A DNA stretch of 52,058 nucleotides, from assembly GCA_004802705.1 (NCBI GenBank), contig SGPL01000213.1, positions 1-52,058 on the forward strand. Direction: 5' to 3'. This document shows, one piece after another, positions 34,528-46,686 of the stretch. Position 1 is the first letter of the stretch. Each line of letters starts with the position of its first letter. The notes below the pieces were generated by a model, which ran no database searches, was not told where the DNA came from, and saw only the letters and a list, made by a program, of their open reading frames with translations. Both the position numbers and the translations under genes were made by a program. The stretch comes from Bondarzewia mesenterica (lineage: Eukaryota; Basidiomycota; Agaricomycetes; Russulales; Bondarzewiaceae).

Positions 34528-34553
34528 ACGCGCTTGGACGCGTTTGGACGCGT
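34528..34553. promoter_or_regulatory. Three MCB-like boxes, 10 bp apart
   Basis: ACGCGC (34528-34533), ACGCGT (34538-34543) and ACGCGT (34548-34553) are each preceded by TTGG or a variant and spaced exactly 10 bp, one helical turn. ACGCGT is the MluI cell-cycle box bound by MBF in ascomycete yeasts. They lie in the divergent SLX4/KAP120 promoter, about 230 bp from the SLX4 start and 115 bp from the KAP120 start. Confidence 0.6.
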
Positions 34554-34667
34554 TATGTACCTTTATTTACGCCGTCTGTTCACCCTTCACCCTGCAACTT
34601 ACATCTTTCTTCTGTCTACCACTCGCGCTCTATCCTGCAATTTCTTTTTGTATCCTGAAACCGTACG

Positions 34668-37600
34668 ATGACTAGTAAAGCAGCATCTCTGCAGCATGTA
34701 TCCCCTCAGGAATTATACAATGCTCTTTGTGGTGCGGCCTCTCAGAATCCAGCAGAAATGCAAGCCTCATCCGAGCGACTAAAGGAGTTGCTTGAGCTGT
34801 GTGGATCTTGCAATGCTCTCCAGGAGATTGCCTCGCAGAAGACGGTTCTCCTTCCTGTGCGCCAGCTAAGTATCATCCAATTCAAGAACAGAATCTCGAA
34901 TCGTTGGCGATCTCGCAGGTGAGTATGCTTAGGCATTGAATATCGACCAAGTACACATCTACATTGCCCCCAGAATAATTTCTGATGATGAGAGACCCAA
35001 AATGAGAGCTCGCTGCATGGTGTTTTTGGAGGAGGAAGACGATCTGGTGAGTATTCCTCAAGTCAGCGCCGTGTTGTTCCACGAAATAACGCGCTATGTC
35101 CAAGATATCCCAAGTCAACGAAGTATGCGTTGCAAAAATCGCCCACAAGGACTATCCCCAATCCTGGCTAGTCTGTCTGACTATCTCGTCAAGCTCATCA
35201 TCCTGACATTTTAATTTAGGCCTTCACTGCCAACCGATCTTGTTTCGCTCATCAACAGCAAGCTAGAAATGCGATACACCTCATCCCTATCTGATCCGCA
35301 TTCAACGCTCGTACTTCATCGGGCCCTGCGCGTCCTGTACGCCTTCGTCAAAGAATTCTCCCAGATGAATTTTGGTAGTCAAGCAGCAGCTACGGGCCAG
35401 GTTCGTACGCCGCCTTTGATTTCTGAATTGTCAATGACTCGGTCGTGAATTAGCTAGTAGAGCAGTTTCATATTGTTCTTTCCAATCATTACCTCCACCT
35501 GGTAGAGCCACTATTGCGTCTAGAACTTGCAAACCTGTGTGTTGAACGCGTTGCGGAAGATCTCCTGTTCGTGCACATTATCTTCAAATGTCTAGCTCAT
35601 CTTGCGGTTTGGCTTCGACGCAAGTCCCAGAGAGCCATTAACGAGAAGTTTGAGGCGTGGGTTTGTTATTTGCGTTGGCTGTTACATGTCTTCGAAACGG
35701 CTTACATGCTCCTAGTTCACTCAATTGTTCCAGACATTTGCGTTACACCTTAAGACTCTCTCTGAGTCTCGAAACGCCCTTATGCATTCATTGCGATCAT
35801 CGAATGTGCAGCCGGATGCCGTCACTGAACGTTCATTGACTTTGCTGTCACGCCATATCCTGACCATGGGCAAATTCTTCCGTCGATTGCAACAAATTGA
35901 TGCCGCAGTCTTTGTTGCTTTGCCGTCGTGCGATAATCTAGTATCTTACTATTGGGACAAGGTTGTTCAAGCCAATGCCTCACCAGACCTAATTGCTGGT
36001 ATGTATTGTCAACTCCCGAAGAATATCTTTTTGATCACATTCTAAACGCATGTGTCAGATTCTCTGGATGCAGTTTACCCTATACGTTTTCTGGTACAGG
36101 GGATGGTACTATTTAAAGACAGTCTTGCGCAGTGGACCCCTGTGCGCAAGGATGGGTCGGAGAATGTTGCTGGTACGCTGAACTAATAACATATTTCTGA
36201 TGACTAACTAATCGACATTCTTCAAAGCCCTGCCAAAGGAGTTCGTGGAACGTGCCGTGACACTTCTTGTAACAAATTTTATGCCCCTCAAGTCCTCGGA
36301 TCTCGAAGGTTGGATGGCAGATCCAGAGGAATGGGTTAATTCGGAAGAGAAAGAAGACGAACAATGGGTGTTTGAGATTCGAGTACGTTTACTCAGTCTC
36401 TTCACCTGTTCGCCAACTCCCTAAATTTACTGTCTATTTAGCCATGCGCGGAGCGAGTGCTATTGACACTAGCTAATCAATATCGAGACTACGTTGCACC
36501 TCTCCTCACAGACGCTTTCAACCAGGTCGTAGGTATGTCGATCATTTGATCTGTCAGCCTTGGCTCTTGCTGAGAGACGACAACAGCACAACCCACCGTC
36601 ACATTGCAGGATGTCATTCAAAAGGAAGCCATCTACTGTGCCGTCGGTCGATGCGCTCATCGATTAAAGGATAGTGTCGACTTCGCTCAATGGCTAAATG
36701 TCGCCTCCACAGAAGTCCACAGCACGAACACCGAGTGAGTGACAGATTTTGGTCGAACTTATCCCGTTCAATTTTTTTTTTCTGGTTTGTTGATGTTCCC
36801 GGCCCGACAGCTTTTTAATTATCAAACGACGCATCGCATGGTTGATTGGTAAATGGGTCGGCGAGAAGTGTGCAATGCCAAACGACATACGTGTCTGGCA
36901 AATATTGCTTCATCTTTTGGCAGACAGAGGCACAGGAACCGAAGTCGTTCGCCTCACTGCCGCTGCCGCCGTCAAGGATTGTGTCAATGTAAGCGCAAAG
37001 GACTTGCGTTGCCCTGGAGTGTCCGCTTGCTGATGACTGCCAAAGGCCTTAGACTTTGACGCCAATTTGTTTTTCCCGTACTTGGGTGGGATAATTGCAG
37101 AAATCATCCAGCTCATCGGCGAAACAGAGACTCTGGAGACTAAACGCAAGGTCGCTGGCTTCTTGAGCACAGTCATTAAACGAGCAGGAACTACTGTAAG
37201 GTGTTTATCTTTACAGACAGAATGCCTCTCGTCGCGCTCACGATGTCCCTTTAGATTATTCCTGTCGTTGGTGTCATTACCGGACCTCTTCCTCAGCTCT
37301 GTAAGTTGTTATGCCGTTGTTTAGTTTGCACCGTTGATGGGAAATGAGCGTAGGGAACTCGGCCGGAGAAGACTTTTTGTTCAAAGCTTCGATTTTGAGA
37401 ATAGTGACGGTGCTCGTGTCGGTCAGTGCTCTCCTTTGTGATCGGTTATGTTTTCTGACAGATTGTCTGCAGTCTCTCAAGGAAGTGTCTGTTTCACAAT
37501 CGGGTGTCGTTGTTCCTCTTGTACGGGAGTCATTCACGTCAGATGTGAGTGCCTTTGCTGGACTTACAGATGTTACCCATCGCTCAAATCGCCGCACGTA

Positions 37601-38883
37601 GTCCATTTCTCATCTGGACGATGACGCACTCAATCTCTGGCTGACTGCACTGAGAAACACAACCACCATTGAAGGCGTCAGTGGTAACCCTGGACTGATA
37701 GACCTTGTCCCCTTGGCAATTTCTCTGCTAGCGAGCAACCTCGATCTTCTAGGGAAGATCACAAATATTTTTGAGAGTTGCTATCTACTCGATGCCGGCG
37801 CAGTTCTGCAGGTGTGCGATACTTGTCCTTCACGCTAGATTAAGCTGATTTTAGGCGAGATTAGAGATATTCTGGCAGTCTCTTCTTGGCCTACCGTTCG
37901 GCAATGGATCAAGCTCCATTGCCGAATACCAAAGGATTGGCCGTGTCTTTGAACCTTCTCTTTCAGATGGCTCCTCCCGCTTTATATGCTGAAGGATTGC
38001 ACGTATCTGGATTGTTCTCAAAATTAATGAAAGCCATCGTCGAAGACGACGTGAGTTCACATCTAATGGTCTTTGTATCTTTTCTCTTTGGCTGACGCCC
38101 ATACTCAGTCAGATACTATTCTCCTCACTCATTATATTACTATCATGGCTCGCATGACCCTCGCCGACGTACAAACGTTTTGTCAACTCATGACTGCAAC
38201 CGCTACAGCGCTAAACACGCCGGAGACGGAGCTTTGGGAAGGTTTGCTTGACCAATGGTGGCGAAGGGTAAGCGCACGAAACTTGATACTCGATCAACGC
38301 TGTATATGCTGAAAGTTCGCTCAGTTCGATAACATGTATGAACCTCGAATCCGCAAACTCTCGGGCATGAGCATTGCAGCGCTGGTGTCCACCGGGCGGC
38401 CAGAGGTACTGGAAAGACTACATAGCGAAATATTTAATCTCTGGATGGATGTCTTTTCAGAACTGAAGGAAACACTGGAGAAGAAGCAAGAGGAATCGTT
38501 GAACGGCGAGACGTATGCCCACATTCAGGTCGCTTATCTTCTTTTAACTCGGAAAGCTCATGGTCTGTCAATTCAGGACAATACTCACTCTGTACTGGGA
38601 CCAACCACCAACATCGTTCTATAGTGGCACTGAGCACACGCCAGAGTACGAGCGTCGTAAAGCAGTAAGTGTCCTCTGCCCTTCGAGTTAAAATGTACCT
38701 CACGACTTCTAGTCTTTCGACAACGACCCGGTACGCACGACACCATTCGCAGGATTCATTGCCACCCGTCTGCAGCAGGCGGAGATTGCTTGTGGCGGGA
38801 CACAGGTCATGCAAACGCAGTACCTCGCAAAAGCTGATCCAATTGTCGTGAAGTCCATTATGGATGAGATCAGGAAAAAATAA
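34668..38883 (+). CDS. KAP120: Importin-beta-like nuclear transport receptor Kap120
   Basis: A gene of many short exons encoding about 1000 residues of HEAT-like repeats. The N-terminus LYNALCGAASQNPAEMQAS, LKELLELCG and LPVRQLSIIQFKNRI is the importin-beta N-terminal domain that contacts Ran-GTP. Later blocks such as WLIGKWVGEKCA, FFPYLGGIIAEIIQLIGE and YEPRIRKLSGM match the importin-11/Kap120 branch. It ends DPIVVKSIMDEIRKK at TAA 38881-38883. Kap120 imports ribosome-assembly factors in yeast. One intron (35167-35219) seems to need a GC donor, with TG|GCTAGT...TTTAG|G restoring W-P-S-L-P. Near 37554-37610 a 57-bp intron ending CACGTAG is needed to keep the frame. Confidence 0.88.
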
Positions 38884-39064
38884 GACCGCTCCCGGTACAT
38901 GAACACAGCCGTAAGGTGTATGGGAGGAATCGATCTTACTATGTATTTTACACATTCTACACCGGATATTTCAGGATGTTCTGCATCAAGTCGATGGATG
39001 TCGACTCCCCCAAAATAGGATCAGCTATAAGAACAACGAATTCGTTTTATACAGATACGGCCCG

Positions 39065-40638
39065 TCATTCTGAACTCTCGCCCTCGCTCCCGCTGATGCT
39101 CACTCCACTAACACCGCTCAGACTGCTTCCCAACTCATCGAAATAATCACTCCCCCACTCCTCCACGCTCCCTTCACCCTCCTCTCCGCCCGTCCAGTAT
39201 CCGGCACTATCTCCAATACGCAATCGCTCAGCTCTACCCACCGGTTCAGTGCACCGTAAACACTTCCATGGTCCACCTCCCTCATCCGCCGAGCGGAGCA
39301 TCCTTTCTGCAATGCAGACATAGCAGTATGTGTGCCCGCAGGACACGCGGTAAGGCGTGTTGAGCGCGTGCGCGGAAGTTGTCGGTGCGGTCATGGGCGA
39401 GACGGAGTAGGGCGCAAACGTGCTCGCCTGCGCGAGTGCGCTTGCAGGGTCGGCAAGGTTCAAGCTTTGTGCGGCATTCTCGGCGCATATCGCACATTCG
39501 CCTTCGGGGAGGTTCCAGTATGGCCCACGCCTTTGGTCGTGAGATTTTCCCTTGGCTGCGTCCGAGTATGACGTCAACCCCAAGAGTGTGGACGCGCGGG
39601 TGGGTAAGAGAGTGGGTAAGGTGGTGAGAGGATGAGTAATGGCCGTCAATGTTGTACTGAGAGCGCGACGAAGTGTTCGATGTGGTAGTAAAGGGAGCAG
39701 GAAGAGCAGGAATTCCTGGTAAACGTCACTGGCTGAGAACGTGAATGGAGGGAGATGGAAGAAGGAGAACGTACTGTGAATGCATGCCAGACCATTTGGC
39801 GGTTCATGAACTCGTAACTGACATCTCGTTTGACGAGACGTCGTGCCGGAGTAAGACGCATACCCACGATGCGGTCTGAAATTGTGCGGTATCTAGGACA
39901 TTGCCATTAAAGTTTATAAAGAGAGCAAATGAAGTGTGGGACATGGCGCACCGCCCATTCCAAAGGAAAGCTAGAAAACTCGACAACGCGAGTACTGCAT
40001 GGGTGGTCTCCAACTTTGTCAGGATCTCCCATACTTTCCTCCGCTTATCAGAACTGGGTGCCTCCGGCCAAGCTCGAGAAAGAGCATATCCACGTATTCG
40101 GGTGTACACGTATGGGACGAGGATGGTGAGTGCTCCGTGGATGAGAAGGGTCCGTCGAGGGAGACCTGAAGCTACGTGTCGCGCGGTCGTGTGAGAGCAG
40201 ATGGCGGGCAGGTGATGAATTTACAACGCACGCGTCAAAACCTGGTTCGACAACCAAGGTACTCTGTATTTCAAGTCCTGCAGCTTGGCACCGTAGGATG
40301 CGCCAGTATTCCAGACCGAGAGCTTGTACAGAGTAAGTTGTATGAGGAGTGCCAATTCTGGTTCAAACCGCGCTTTGAGCGTCGTCTGAATGTCACTTGA
40401 GGAAATGTGAGCTTAGCAGAAGGGTAAGGACAGGACATACGTGAATCAGAGCTAAAGCCTTGTTGAGTGGTTCTTGCAGCATGTGGGCGAGCTCTTGGTC
40501 AAGAAGTTCAGCATCGAGCTGACCAACACGTATTATTCGTGGACTAGGAGCCGCTTGGGAAGACAATGCATCTCTAAAAAACTGCAGACGAGGCTGGGCT
40601 TGATCCCATGCTTGTTGCCAGGAAGAAGGATGGGACAT
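39065..40638 (-). CDS. PEX2: Peroxin PEX2, RING-type E3 ligase
   Basis: The N-terminus RIIRVGQLDAELLDQELAHM and the following KARFEPELALLIQLTLYKLS, then RVPWLSNQ, are the Pex2/12 membrane domain. Next come SRAWPEAPSSDKRRKVWEIL, FLAFLWNG and RLVKRDVSYEFMNRQMVW. The last exon (39065 to about 39700) carries the RING finger: CAICAEN, CGHTYCYVCIAERM and CLRCTEP, with a 30-residue insert after the first Cys pair. Pex2 with Pex10 and Pex12 forms the peroxisomal channel and ligase that ubiquitylates the Pex5 receptor for recycling. The C-terminus after the RING is an acidic, Ser-rich tail. The first intron (40386-40440, about 55 bp) uses acceptor ATTCAG to keep frame. It converges with KAP120. Confidence 0.93.
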
Positions 40639-40998
40639 AGAGGAAGGCTTTACTGCCAGTGAAGGGCGCGATGGACTACGTATCGCGCCTTACTGTCACG
40701 TGGAAAATACTTTCGGCCATTGATTATCCAGCCGGTCAAAATCGACTGCACAGGCATCGACATGTCGACGCGACCACGTGCAATATTCGCCAATAACAAC
40801 CAAATACCCAGATATACCTCCACAGTTCCAACATCATTCCCCAAACGAGACCTGACTGCCGCATTTCTGCAAAGGAAGATTCAAGAATCAAGGGCATGGC
40901 ACTAGTATTCGAGGAGCATGGTGTTACATAGGCGTGATGCATAACCCGTCTTCGCAGACAACGAAATGAGAAGAAAATAGGGAACGACCAGATGCAGT
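40639..40998. other. Spacer PEX2 promoter / eL36 3' region
   Basis: 360 bp between two minus-strand genes. It must contain the PEX2 promoter; nothing else is recognised. Confidence 0.5.
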
Positions 40999-41511
40999 TT
41001 AATGCGCGGTTCTCCTGCTCTCCTGGATGATGGTGCTGAGCTCCTCGAGCTTGCGTTTTGAGCGAAGGAGGGTCCCGAGCTATACGTATGCAAAAACAAT
41101 ATTAGTTCTGACACATACCGACAAAGCAATTCAGTTCAAGGCAGGGAGAAGATACTGACCCGCTTCTTCGTGAGCTTGCGGGCCTTTTTGTCCTGCATAC
41201 GTACGTTCGATCTGAGTGTCTGTTACTTGGTCTCTGAACAGATCATTTACGCACCTTGGAGTTCCTAAGCAACTCCATCACCCGACGCTCATATGGCGAG
41301 AATCCAACAACCTCCCGGACAACAGACCGCACGAACTTGGTGCGGGTAGATTGGATACCCTTGCGCTGAGAAGGGCGAACGGTTTTAGGGATGGCAGTCG
41401 TAGGGTGGCCGTGGGCGAGGCCGCGACGAGTGTCTTTTTGAAGCAGCGGCACCGCTTTATAACAGTTGCTCAACATAGCTTCAGCATCGAACACGCACCG
41501 TTTCTGACCAT
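40999..41511 (-). CDS. RPL36: Large-subunit ribosomal protein eL36
   Basis: Four exons (41499-41511, 41255-41433, 41160-41192, 40999-41079) give 101 residues. The first coding exon is only 13 bases (MVRN plus one base), a pattern common in fungal ribosomal genes. Family motifs: [58 protein letters not shown] and [17 protein letters not shown]. The protein sits on the 60S surface near the exit side. All introns have canonical donors (GTGCGT, GTGCGT, GTCAGT). Confidence 0.96.
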
Positions 41512-41755
41512 TTCTTCTTGAGGCTTTGAGGAGGGCTGTGATTTCGTCGGTGGATTCACTATTAGCGTCACGCGTGACCGGACGACGCTGTGGCTTGCAT
41601 CTGTACAGTTCAAGGCTCGGATGTTCTCACGCTCCTCAAAGAAGCGTATTCCATTATAAGCAGTCCGTGTTTAAATAAATGGTACGCCTCTACTTTCTAA
41701 GTACTTACTTACTGTAAAGCCAAAACACATACACAATAATGCATGGTTCGTTTCG

Positions 41756-43444
41756 TTAGTTGAACCCACCAGAAGAAATGCGTACATATACGGATGCCAT
41801 AGGACGTGAAACGGTCTGGCGTATCACCTTCACCTTCGACCCTGACCTCATAACTGGCAGCGAAGCGAGTGCTGGGCGAACGGCGTTCGCGTTTATTGGC
41901 GCCGATGACACTTGATGAGTGGGTGGTGCATCTTCCTGCAAGGGTGTCTCTGAAGTATGACGTCGACCGCCTCTGGATGCATTGCCAGCTTCCTCTTCCT
42001 CCTCTTCCTCCTCTTCCTCTTCTTCTTCCTCCTCACCCTCAACGTGATCCTGCGGATAGATAGATTAGTGACTGCCACTCTGTGGATCCGTGCTTTGCTC
42101 GATGAAAAACCCACTGGATCGAAGTCTTCCATGTGTCTATCCTCCTCTGCCTCTTCATCAACTTCATCGTCGTATTGATCGTCGTCGTCGTCGATCCATC
42201 GGCCTCTCCAATCCACATAATCCAGCTCTTCAGGTGACTGGGGTCGAAGTCTCAGCCAATGCATCCGTGGCCCGCTCTTTGCCCTCTCGCTGACACGGAA
42301 TCCATAAATCTTTGTAGTATATACTTTCCCTGCAGCGCGCCTTTGGCCGCCGTGTGTGTTAGGGTTCACGAAGGGTGGAGATTGAGAAGGATTGCTGCCT
42401 GAATCCTGAGGGGAACGCGCGGGAGACATGGAACCTGACGACGAAGGTGGTTTCCAGAATGGAGCGGGCAGAAGCTCACGGTAACTCTGGAAGAATAAAT
42501 GTGCGAATGTTGTCCCAAAAAACGCGCCTGGAGCCACAAGGATATAGGGCAGCTGGTTAGCATTGACCAAACGAGAGTGGCGTACCGTCAACTCCCTGGA
42601 ATCGGCTGCTTGGGGGCACATAGATATCGTGACAATTTGGACAATATAGCTTGACTGTGTCTAGTCCAGGGAGATCCGAACGTCCGCAAGGCACGACGTA
42701 GCAACCCATGCAATACACGCGTGGGCATGAACCGAAGATCCCCGTCTCGTATTTCTCCGCCTGTAGAATTGCGATCACGACCAAGATCAGGCAAAAAAAG
42801 AAAAAAGAAGCGCACCATCGCCTGCAACCCAGCTCGAGTAAGAATAAAACGCTGATGCACCAATCCATAAAGCAACTCAGCGGAAGCTTCAACGATGGAT
42901 ACATCTGGTATCTTGGTGGAGTCCTCGTCTGACAGGTCGAGATCAGGTGAATGGAAAGCTTAGACCCAGGTAGATGTACCTCAGGGAGAACGCAACGCAC
43001 CAGGCTCGACGTCCAATACCATCTCCATCGCCTCTTTCCAAAATGGCACCATGGCATTCAACCCCGTCAAATTAAAATCATCCTCGATGAAGTCCTCCGC
43101 CACTTCACAAAAGTAATCGTGCCCAGGCAAGGAGCAAAACCAGCTGATCCATGTCAAGGTTGATGTCGGCGTCGATGACGCTGAATGGGAGTCCATAGTT
43201 CACAACCAAGAACAGGATGCGAGTAAACGCCCAGGACAGTATAACGGAATGAATCATAGGAAACCAGGCCCTCGTGTTAGTAACCGATGCAAGTTCTCGT
43301 ATCAGGAAAACACGGACTGTAACCCTCCTGTTCCTCCGCGTCTTCCATCACCTCATCGCCCTCGCCAGTCCCACTGACCAGTTCGTCCTCCTGCAGTCCA
43401 AGGTGATTGTTGTCCATGGGCAGAGGTTGTGCCCGACGAGACAT
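41756..43444 (-). CDS. CKB1: Casein kinase II regulatory subunit beta
   Basis: The first coding exon (43318-43444) begins MSRRAQPLPM and ends EEQEGY; after a 130-bp intron SSTPTSTLTWISWFCSLPGH and EDDFNLTGLNAMVPFWKEAM follow, the classic CK2 beta start. The zinc finger reads CPRVYCMGC and later CPNC, which mediates dimerisation. PPSSRFQGVDGAFFGTTFAH and KIYGFRVSERAKSGPRM follow. The last exon adds a tail with a run of 15 Glu and about 65 further residues. CK2 beta binds two catalytic subunits and directs substrate choice. An internal ATG at 43196 (MDSHSASSTP) would also open the frame, but 43444 preserves the acidic N-terminus seen in the family. Confidence 0.93.
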
Positions 43445-43672
43445 GAAATTTGTCAACTTGGGCGTGTTCGCATGGAAGTGATCAGACTGCTATTTGGCTT
43501 TCGTACTCCGCTGCTCCCATGCAGCAGGTGAGTTAATATTGAAGTTTCCCTTCATGCAGTACTTAACTCGTACGCTTCAATTCGTCTTTGTATTCATCAG
43601 ACGCACAAGTCCTCTGAAAATTGATGGTATACGCATGCACATCAGATATTCGTATATAGAGTCGCCCTTCGT

Positions 43673-45020
43673 CTACGCAAATCTGCAACTCCGTTGCTCA
43701 CTCACGCCTCCTGACCAAAAAGAGGGACCCATGATCACCAGCATGAGCAGCTGTCCGATCACCAAGCTCAGGCCCGCATAGAACCACGCCTTCCACCGCT
43801 TTAACGCGTACACCTCTGCCGCGAACGTGCTCACCGTAGTCAAACATCCACAATAACCGTCCCCCAGCCCCTGCAAAATTGCACATGCGTTCGGCGAGAC
43901 GGGGTGTGGTAAACCCTGCAACACATTGAACATGGCGAGAAGACATGTACCGAAGGCGTTCGCCATGAACGTCCCGAGAGGGAACAGCTTCATCCTGGGG
44001 TTGAATTGAATGGACAGACAATATCTGGTCAACGTTCCTGGGAAGGAGAACAGGAGGGCCGCGGTAGCTTGGTGTCGATAGGAGGCAGGTAGGCGAAAGT
44101 ACGCAGGGTAGGTCGCGAAGTAGATGAGAATGGAAACTATCGTCAGGCTATAACGGATGATTCGTGGCGGAGGTGGTATAGAAGGGATGTAGGGAGCAAT
44201 CAAAGTAGCCGTGTGTATCCCGAAAACCACTGATGCAATGGATATTGAGAGGGTGAAACCGAGTTTTGTCGACCCATCGATGACCTTCATCACAGTGAGT
44301 TGAATTCACCATGGGTAAATCAACTGAGGAGATCACACATACGTCTCGCAGCCAATCGCGGTGATTGTGCTTTTCGTTTATCCAGGAATTGAAGATGTCC
44401 AGTTGCCATGCGGAGAATGTTGTCAAAGATCCACAGAAACCTGCAGTAAATGTTTGACTTGAAGAAGAAGAACAGTGGGTCAAGAAAGGTTATACCTGTG
44501 GTGATAGCGGTGTACAATGGGCCATAGCTGTTCGAGACTGGGTGAATGACGTTGAGATGAGGAGACAGCATGGACCTCACAAATTCCCTAGCTGGTCCTT
44601 TACTCCTAAACCTAGACCCATGATCAGGCATCCAAAAGCCTGCACATACGCCAATGAAAAGATGCTTTGGCCGTCGTATGTGACAAGGGCGTCAATTCCA
44701 AGCCGTGCAAGAACACCAAATACAGAAGCAGGCATCAGGAGCGCAAGCACAGCAGGCGAATACGGGTGGTATATTTTAGCAGGAGGAAACTTCTCCTCAA
44801 GACTAGGAGGTCTGTCAATACTGGCGAGAGAGGTTGCATCGGTGATGGGCTCCTGGTGCTCAATAGCAGAGCCTACATCGATACTACGTCGACGTCGATG
44901 TAGGGTTGCAGGAGTGGAGGGACGCCTCATCGATTTCGTCGCAGAGCTGCCTTCTGTAGACGCGGAGTCGTTCGGTGCATTAGGCTCGATGATAGAAAAG
45001 TCCCTTGGCACAACAGACAT
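43673..45020 (-). CDS. FEX1: Fluoride exporter FEX1 (double CrcB)
   Basis: Two CrcB/Fluc-type halves are fused in one chain as in eukaryotic FEX. The first half has the hydrophobic VFGVLARLGIDAL, then FGCLIMGLGLG, and after introns GFCGSLTTFSAWQLD. The second half has FPLGTFMANAFGTCLLA and LGDGYCGCLTTVSTFAAEV. The GxxxTxSxF-like segments line the fluoride pore in this family. A cytosolic N-terminal tail of about 85 residues contains Arg-rich RRPSTPATLHRRRRS. FEX proteins export fluoride at the plasma membrane. Start ATG 45020 (MSVVPRDFS). The C-terminal dozen residues after SFWSGG may be mis-spliced, as a GTGAGT donor stands there. It diverges from TSC10. Confidence 0.92.
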
Positions 45021-45324
45021 TGTCAACTCGGGACATCAGGACATTGTGGACCTTTGGGATATTAGCAAGGACGGTATTTCTATTTTTGGCTCACCAATCA
45101 TGCCTATCACTATCGCCGCGTATCGCGTCCGCGGCGACTCCTCGCCTGACTTGCCCGGCCACATACTTACCGACCTCAGCCAGCCTCAGCCTCTGTCTCG
45201 CGTAAGTGATTTTGTTCAGTATATACTTGCAACGTCGTAATCGACTCATTTGAAGAACTTGTCGTAGACTTGAGCGTCGAGCATCGAACCCTATCTGCTC
45301 TCTAATATCGGACGTGCGCCAAAA
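45021..45324. promoter_or_regulatory. Divergent promoter region FEX1 / TSC10
   Basis: 304 bp between opposed start codons. A CCAAT motif is present near 45094. No TATA box was identified. Confidence 0.45.
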
Positions 45325-46686
45325 ATGCTGCTGGTCACAGCATTCGTCTTGGTCCTATCGACATTCTTACTGTATGTCGCCTGGACGGCCCTCAAGCCCG
45401 CAGATGATTGGAACCCGCGTGGGCGAGTTGCGTCTCTCGATTCTAATCTCATCTATTTAAATCTCTGACGGGAACAATCCCAGCACTGCTACATCACGGG
45501 TGGTTCGGCCGGGCTTGGACTTGCCCTTGCGATCCTCCTCACCAAACAGGGTGCGGACGTCTCCATTGTCGCCCGCAATGAGGAGCAGCTAGAGAAAGCT
45601 CTGGCGCAGATGGAGGTGAGCACAAGTCCGTCCACGCCCCCATATACTCGTGATGCCAATCGTTCTTAAGCTTGTCCCGTTCACAGGCTGCCCGTGTCAA
45701 TCCCAATCAGGTCCTGCGAGCATATTCATACGAGCTCAACAGCGCATCAGCTGCAAGAGACTCCCTAGAAGTTGCTTGTGTTCCTCATGGTGGACAATGC
45801 CCTGACGCTGTGTTCCTGTGTGCGGGCAAGGCCACTCCCGCATTTTTCATCGAACAAGATGAGGAAACCATGAGAAAAGGTATGGACAGTACCTATTGGG
45901 TTGCAGCATGGTCGGCGCTGGTGAGGTCCATCTCTGAGTATGCATATACGGCCACCGAGTTTGACATTTCAAAAGGCGGCTTCCCAGCGCCTGGTCCGGG
46001 ATCATCGGAAGGGCAAAATTGTCTTCGTCTCGTCTGTTCTTGGCTATATGTCTATGGTCGGCTGGTCGCTCTATTCACCGGGGAAATTTGCGATCAGAGG
46101 TAGATTTCTCATTACAATCGATCTTTATCTTCTCGAACTCTCCTGACTATTGTTCAAAGGCCTTGCCGAGAGTCTGCGTCAAGAACTACTTCTTTACTCG
46201 ATCGATGTCCATATTTATTTCCCGGGGACGATGTTCAGTCCAGGATATGAAGAAGAGAACAAGATCAAGCCGAAACTTGTCCGAGAATTGGAAGGCACAG
46301 ACGAGGGCGTGACGCCAGAAAAAGCCGCAGAAGGATTGTACATTGGTATGGTCTTCAGTATTCCGCGCGTGTCCTCGGCGTTGACCAGAATTGCTCTAGG
46401 CGTTCGGAGAGGGGACTTCCACATCACCGACACTCTCTTGTGCGACTTCTTCCGCACGAACACGCGTGGGTCCACGCCGTACAACAAAAATTTGTTGAAA
46501 GATGTGATTCCTGGACTCGTTGGCTGGGTAAGTCGCCTTCGGATCACATGGCGTCTGACATCTGCTCATTGATTACAGGTCGGCTTGCCCATATGGCGAA
46601 GAGGCGTGGACGCAACCGTGGTCGCTCATCGTAAAGAGCATGCTGAATACCTCACCTCCAAGGGCCTCATCCCTGCTCAAACCTGA
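45325..46686 (+). CDS. TSC10: 3-ketodihydrosphingosine reductase
   Basis: Six exons (45325-45426, 45484-45615, 45687-45920, 45976-46099, 46160-46527, 46579-46686) join in phase to 355 residues. An N-terminal hydrophobic segment (LLVTAFVLVLSTFLLYVAW) anchors it in the ER. The NADPH fold has TGGSAGLG and, later, AGKATPAFF. The catalytic Ser is in IVFVSSVLGY and the YxxxK pair in WSLYSPGKFA. GLAESLRQELLLYSIDVHIY and FPGTMFSPGYEEEN are typical of KDSR/Tsc10. It reduces 3-ketosphinganine to dihydrosphingosine, step two of sphingolipid synthesis. Confidence 0.95.

Noticed and set aside
37554..37620. Apparent frameshift in KAP120 after ARSPFLIW
   Set aside because: A canonical 57-bp intron from GTGAGT to CACGTAG joins SFTSD to SISHLDDDALNLW in frame.
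39332..39627. Plus-strand open frames over the PEX2 RING exon
   Set aside because: They are shadows of the GC-rich PEX2 coding strand; the minus-strand RING cysteines are unmistakable.
40386..40440. Apparent frameshift at the first PEX2 intron
   Set aside because: Using the acceptor ATTCAG instead of CTCAAG gives a 55-bp intron and the frame closes to TTLKARFEPEL.
24836..46686. Idea that SLX4, the REV1 BRCT gene and neighbours form a DNA-repair cluster
   Set aside because: Only two repair-type genes are present, separated by unrelated folate, trafficking and import genes; this is ordinary fungal gene order.
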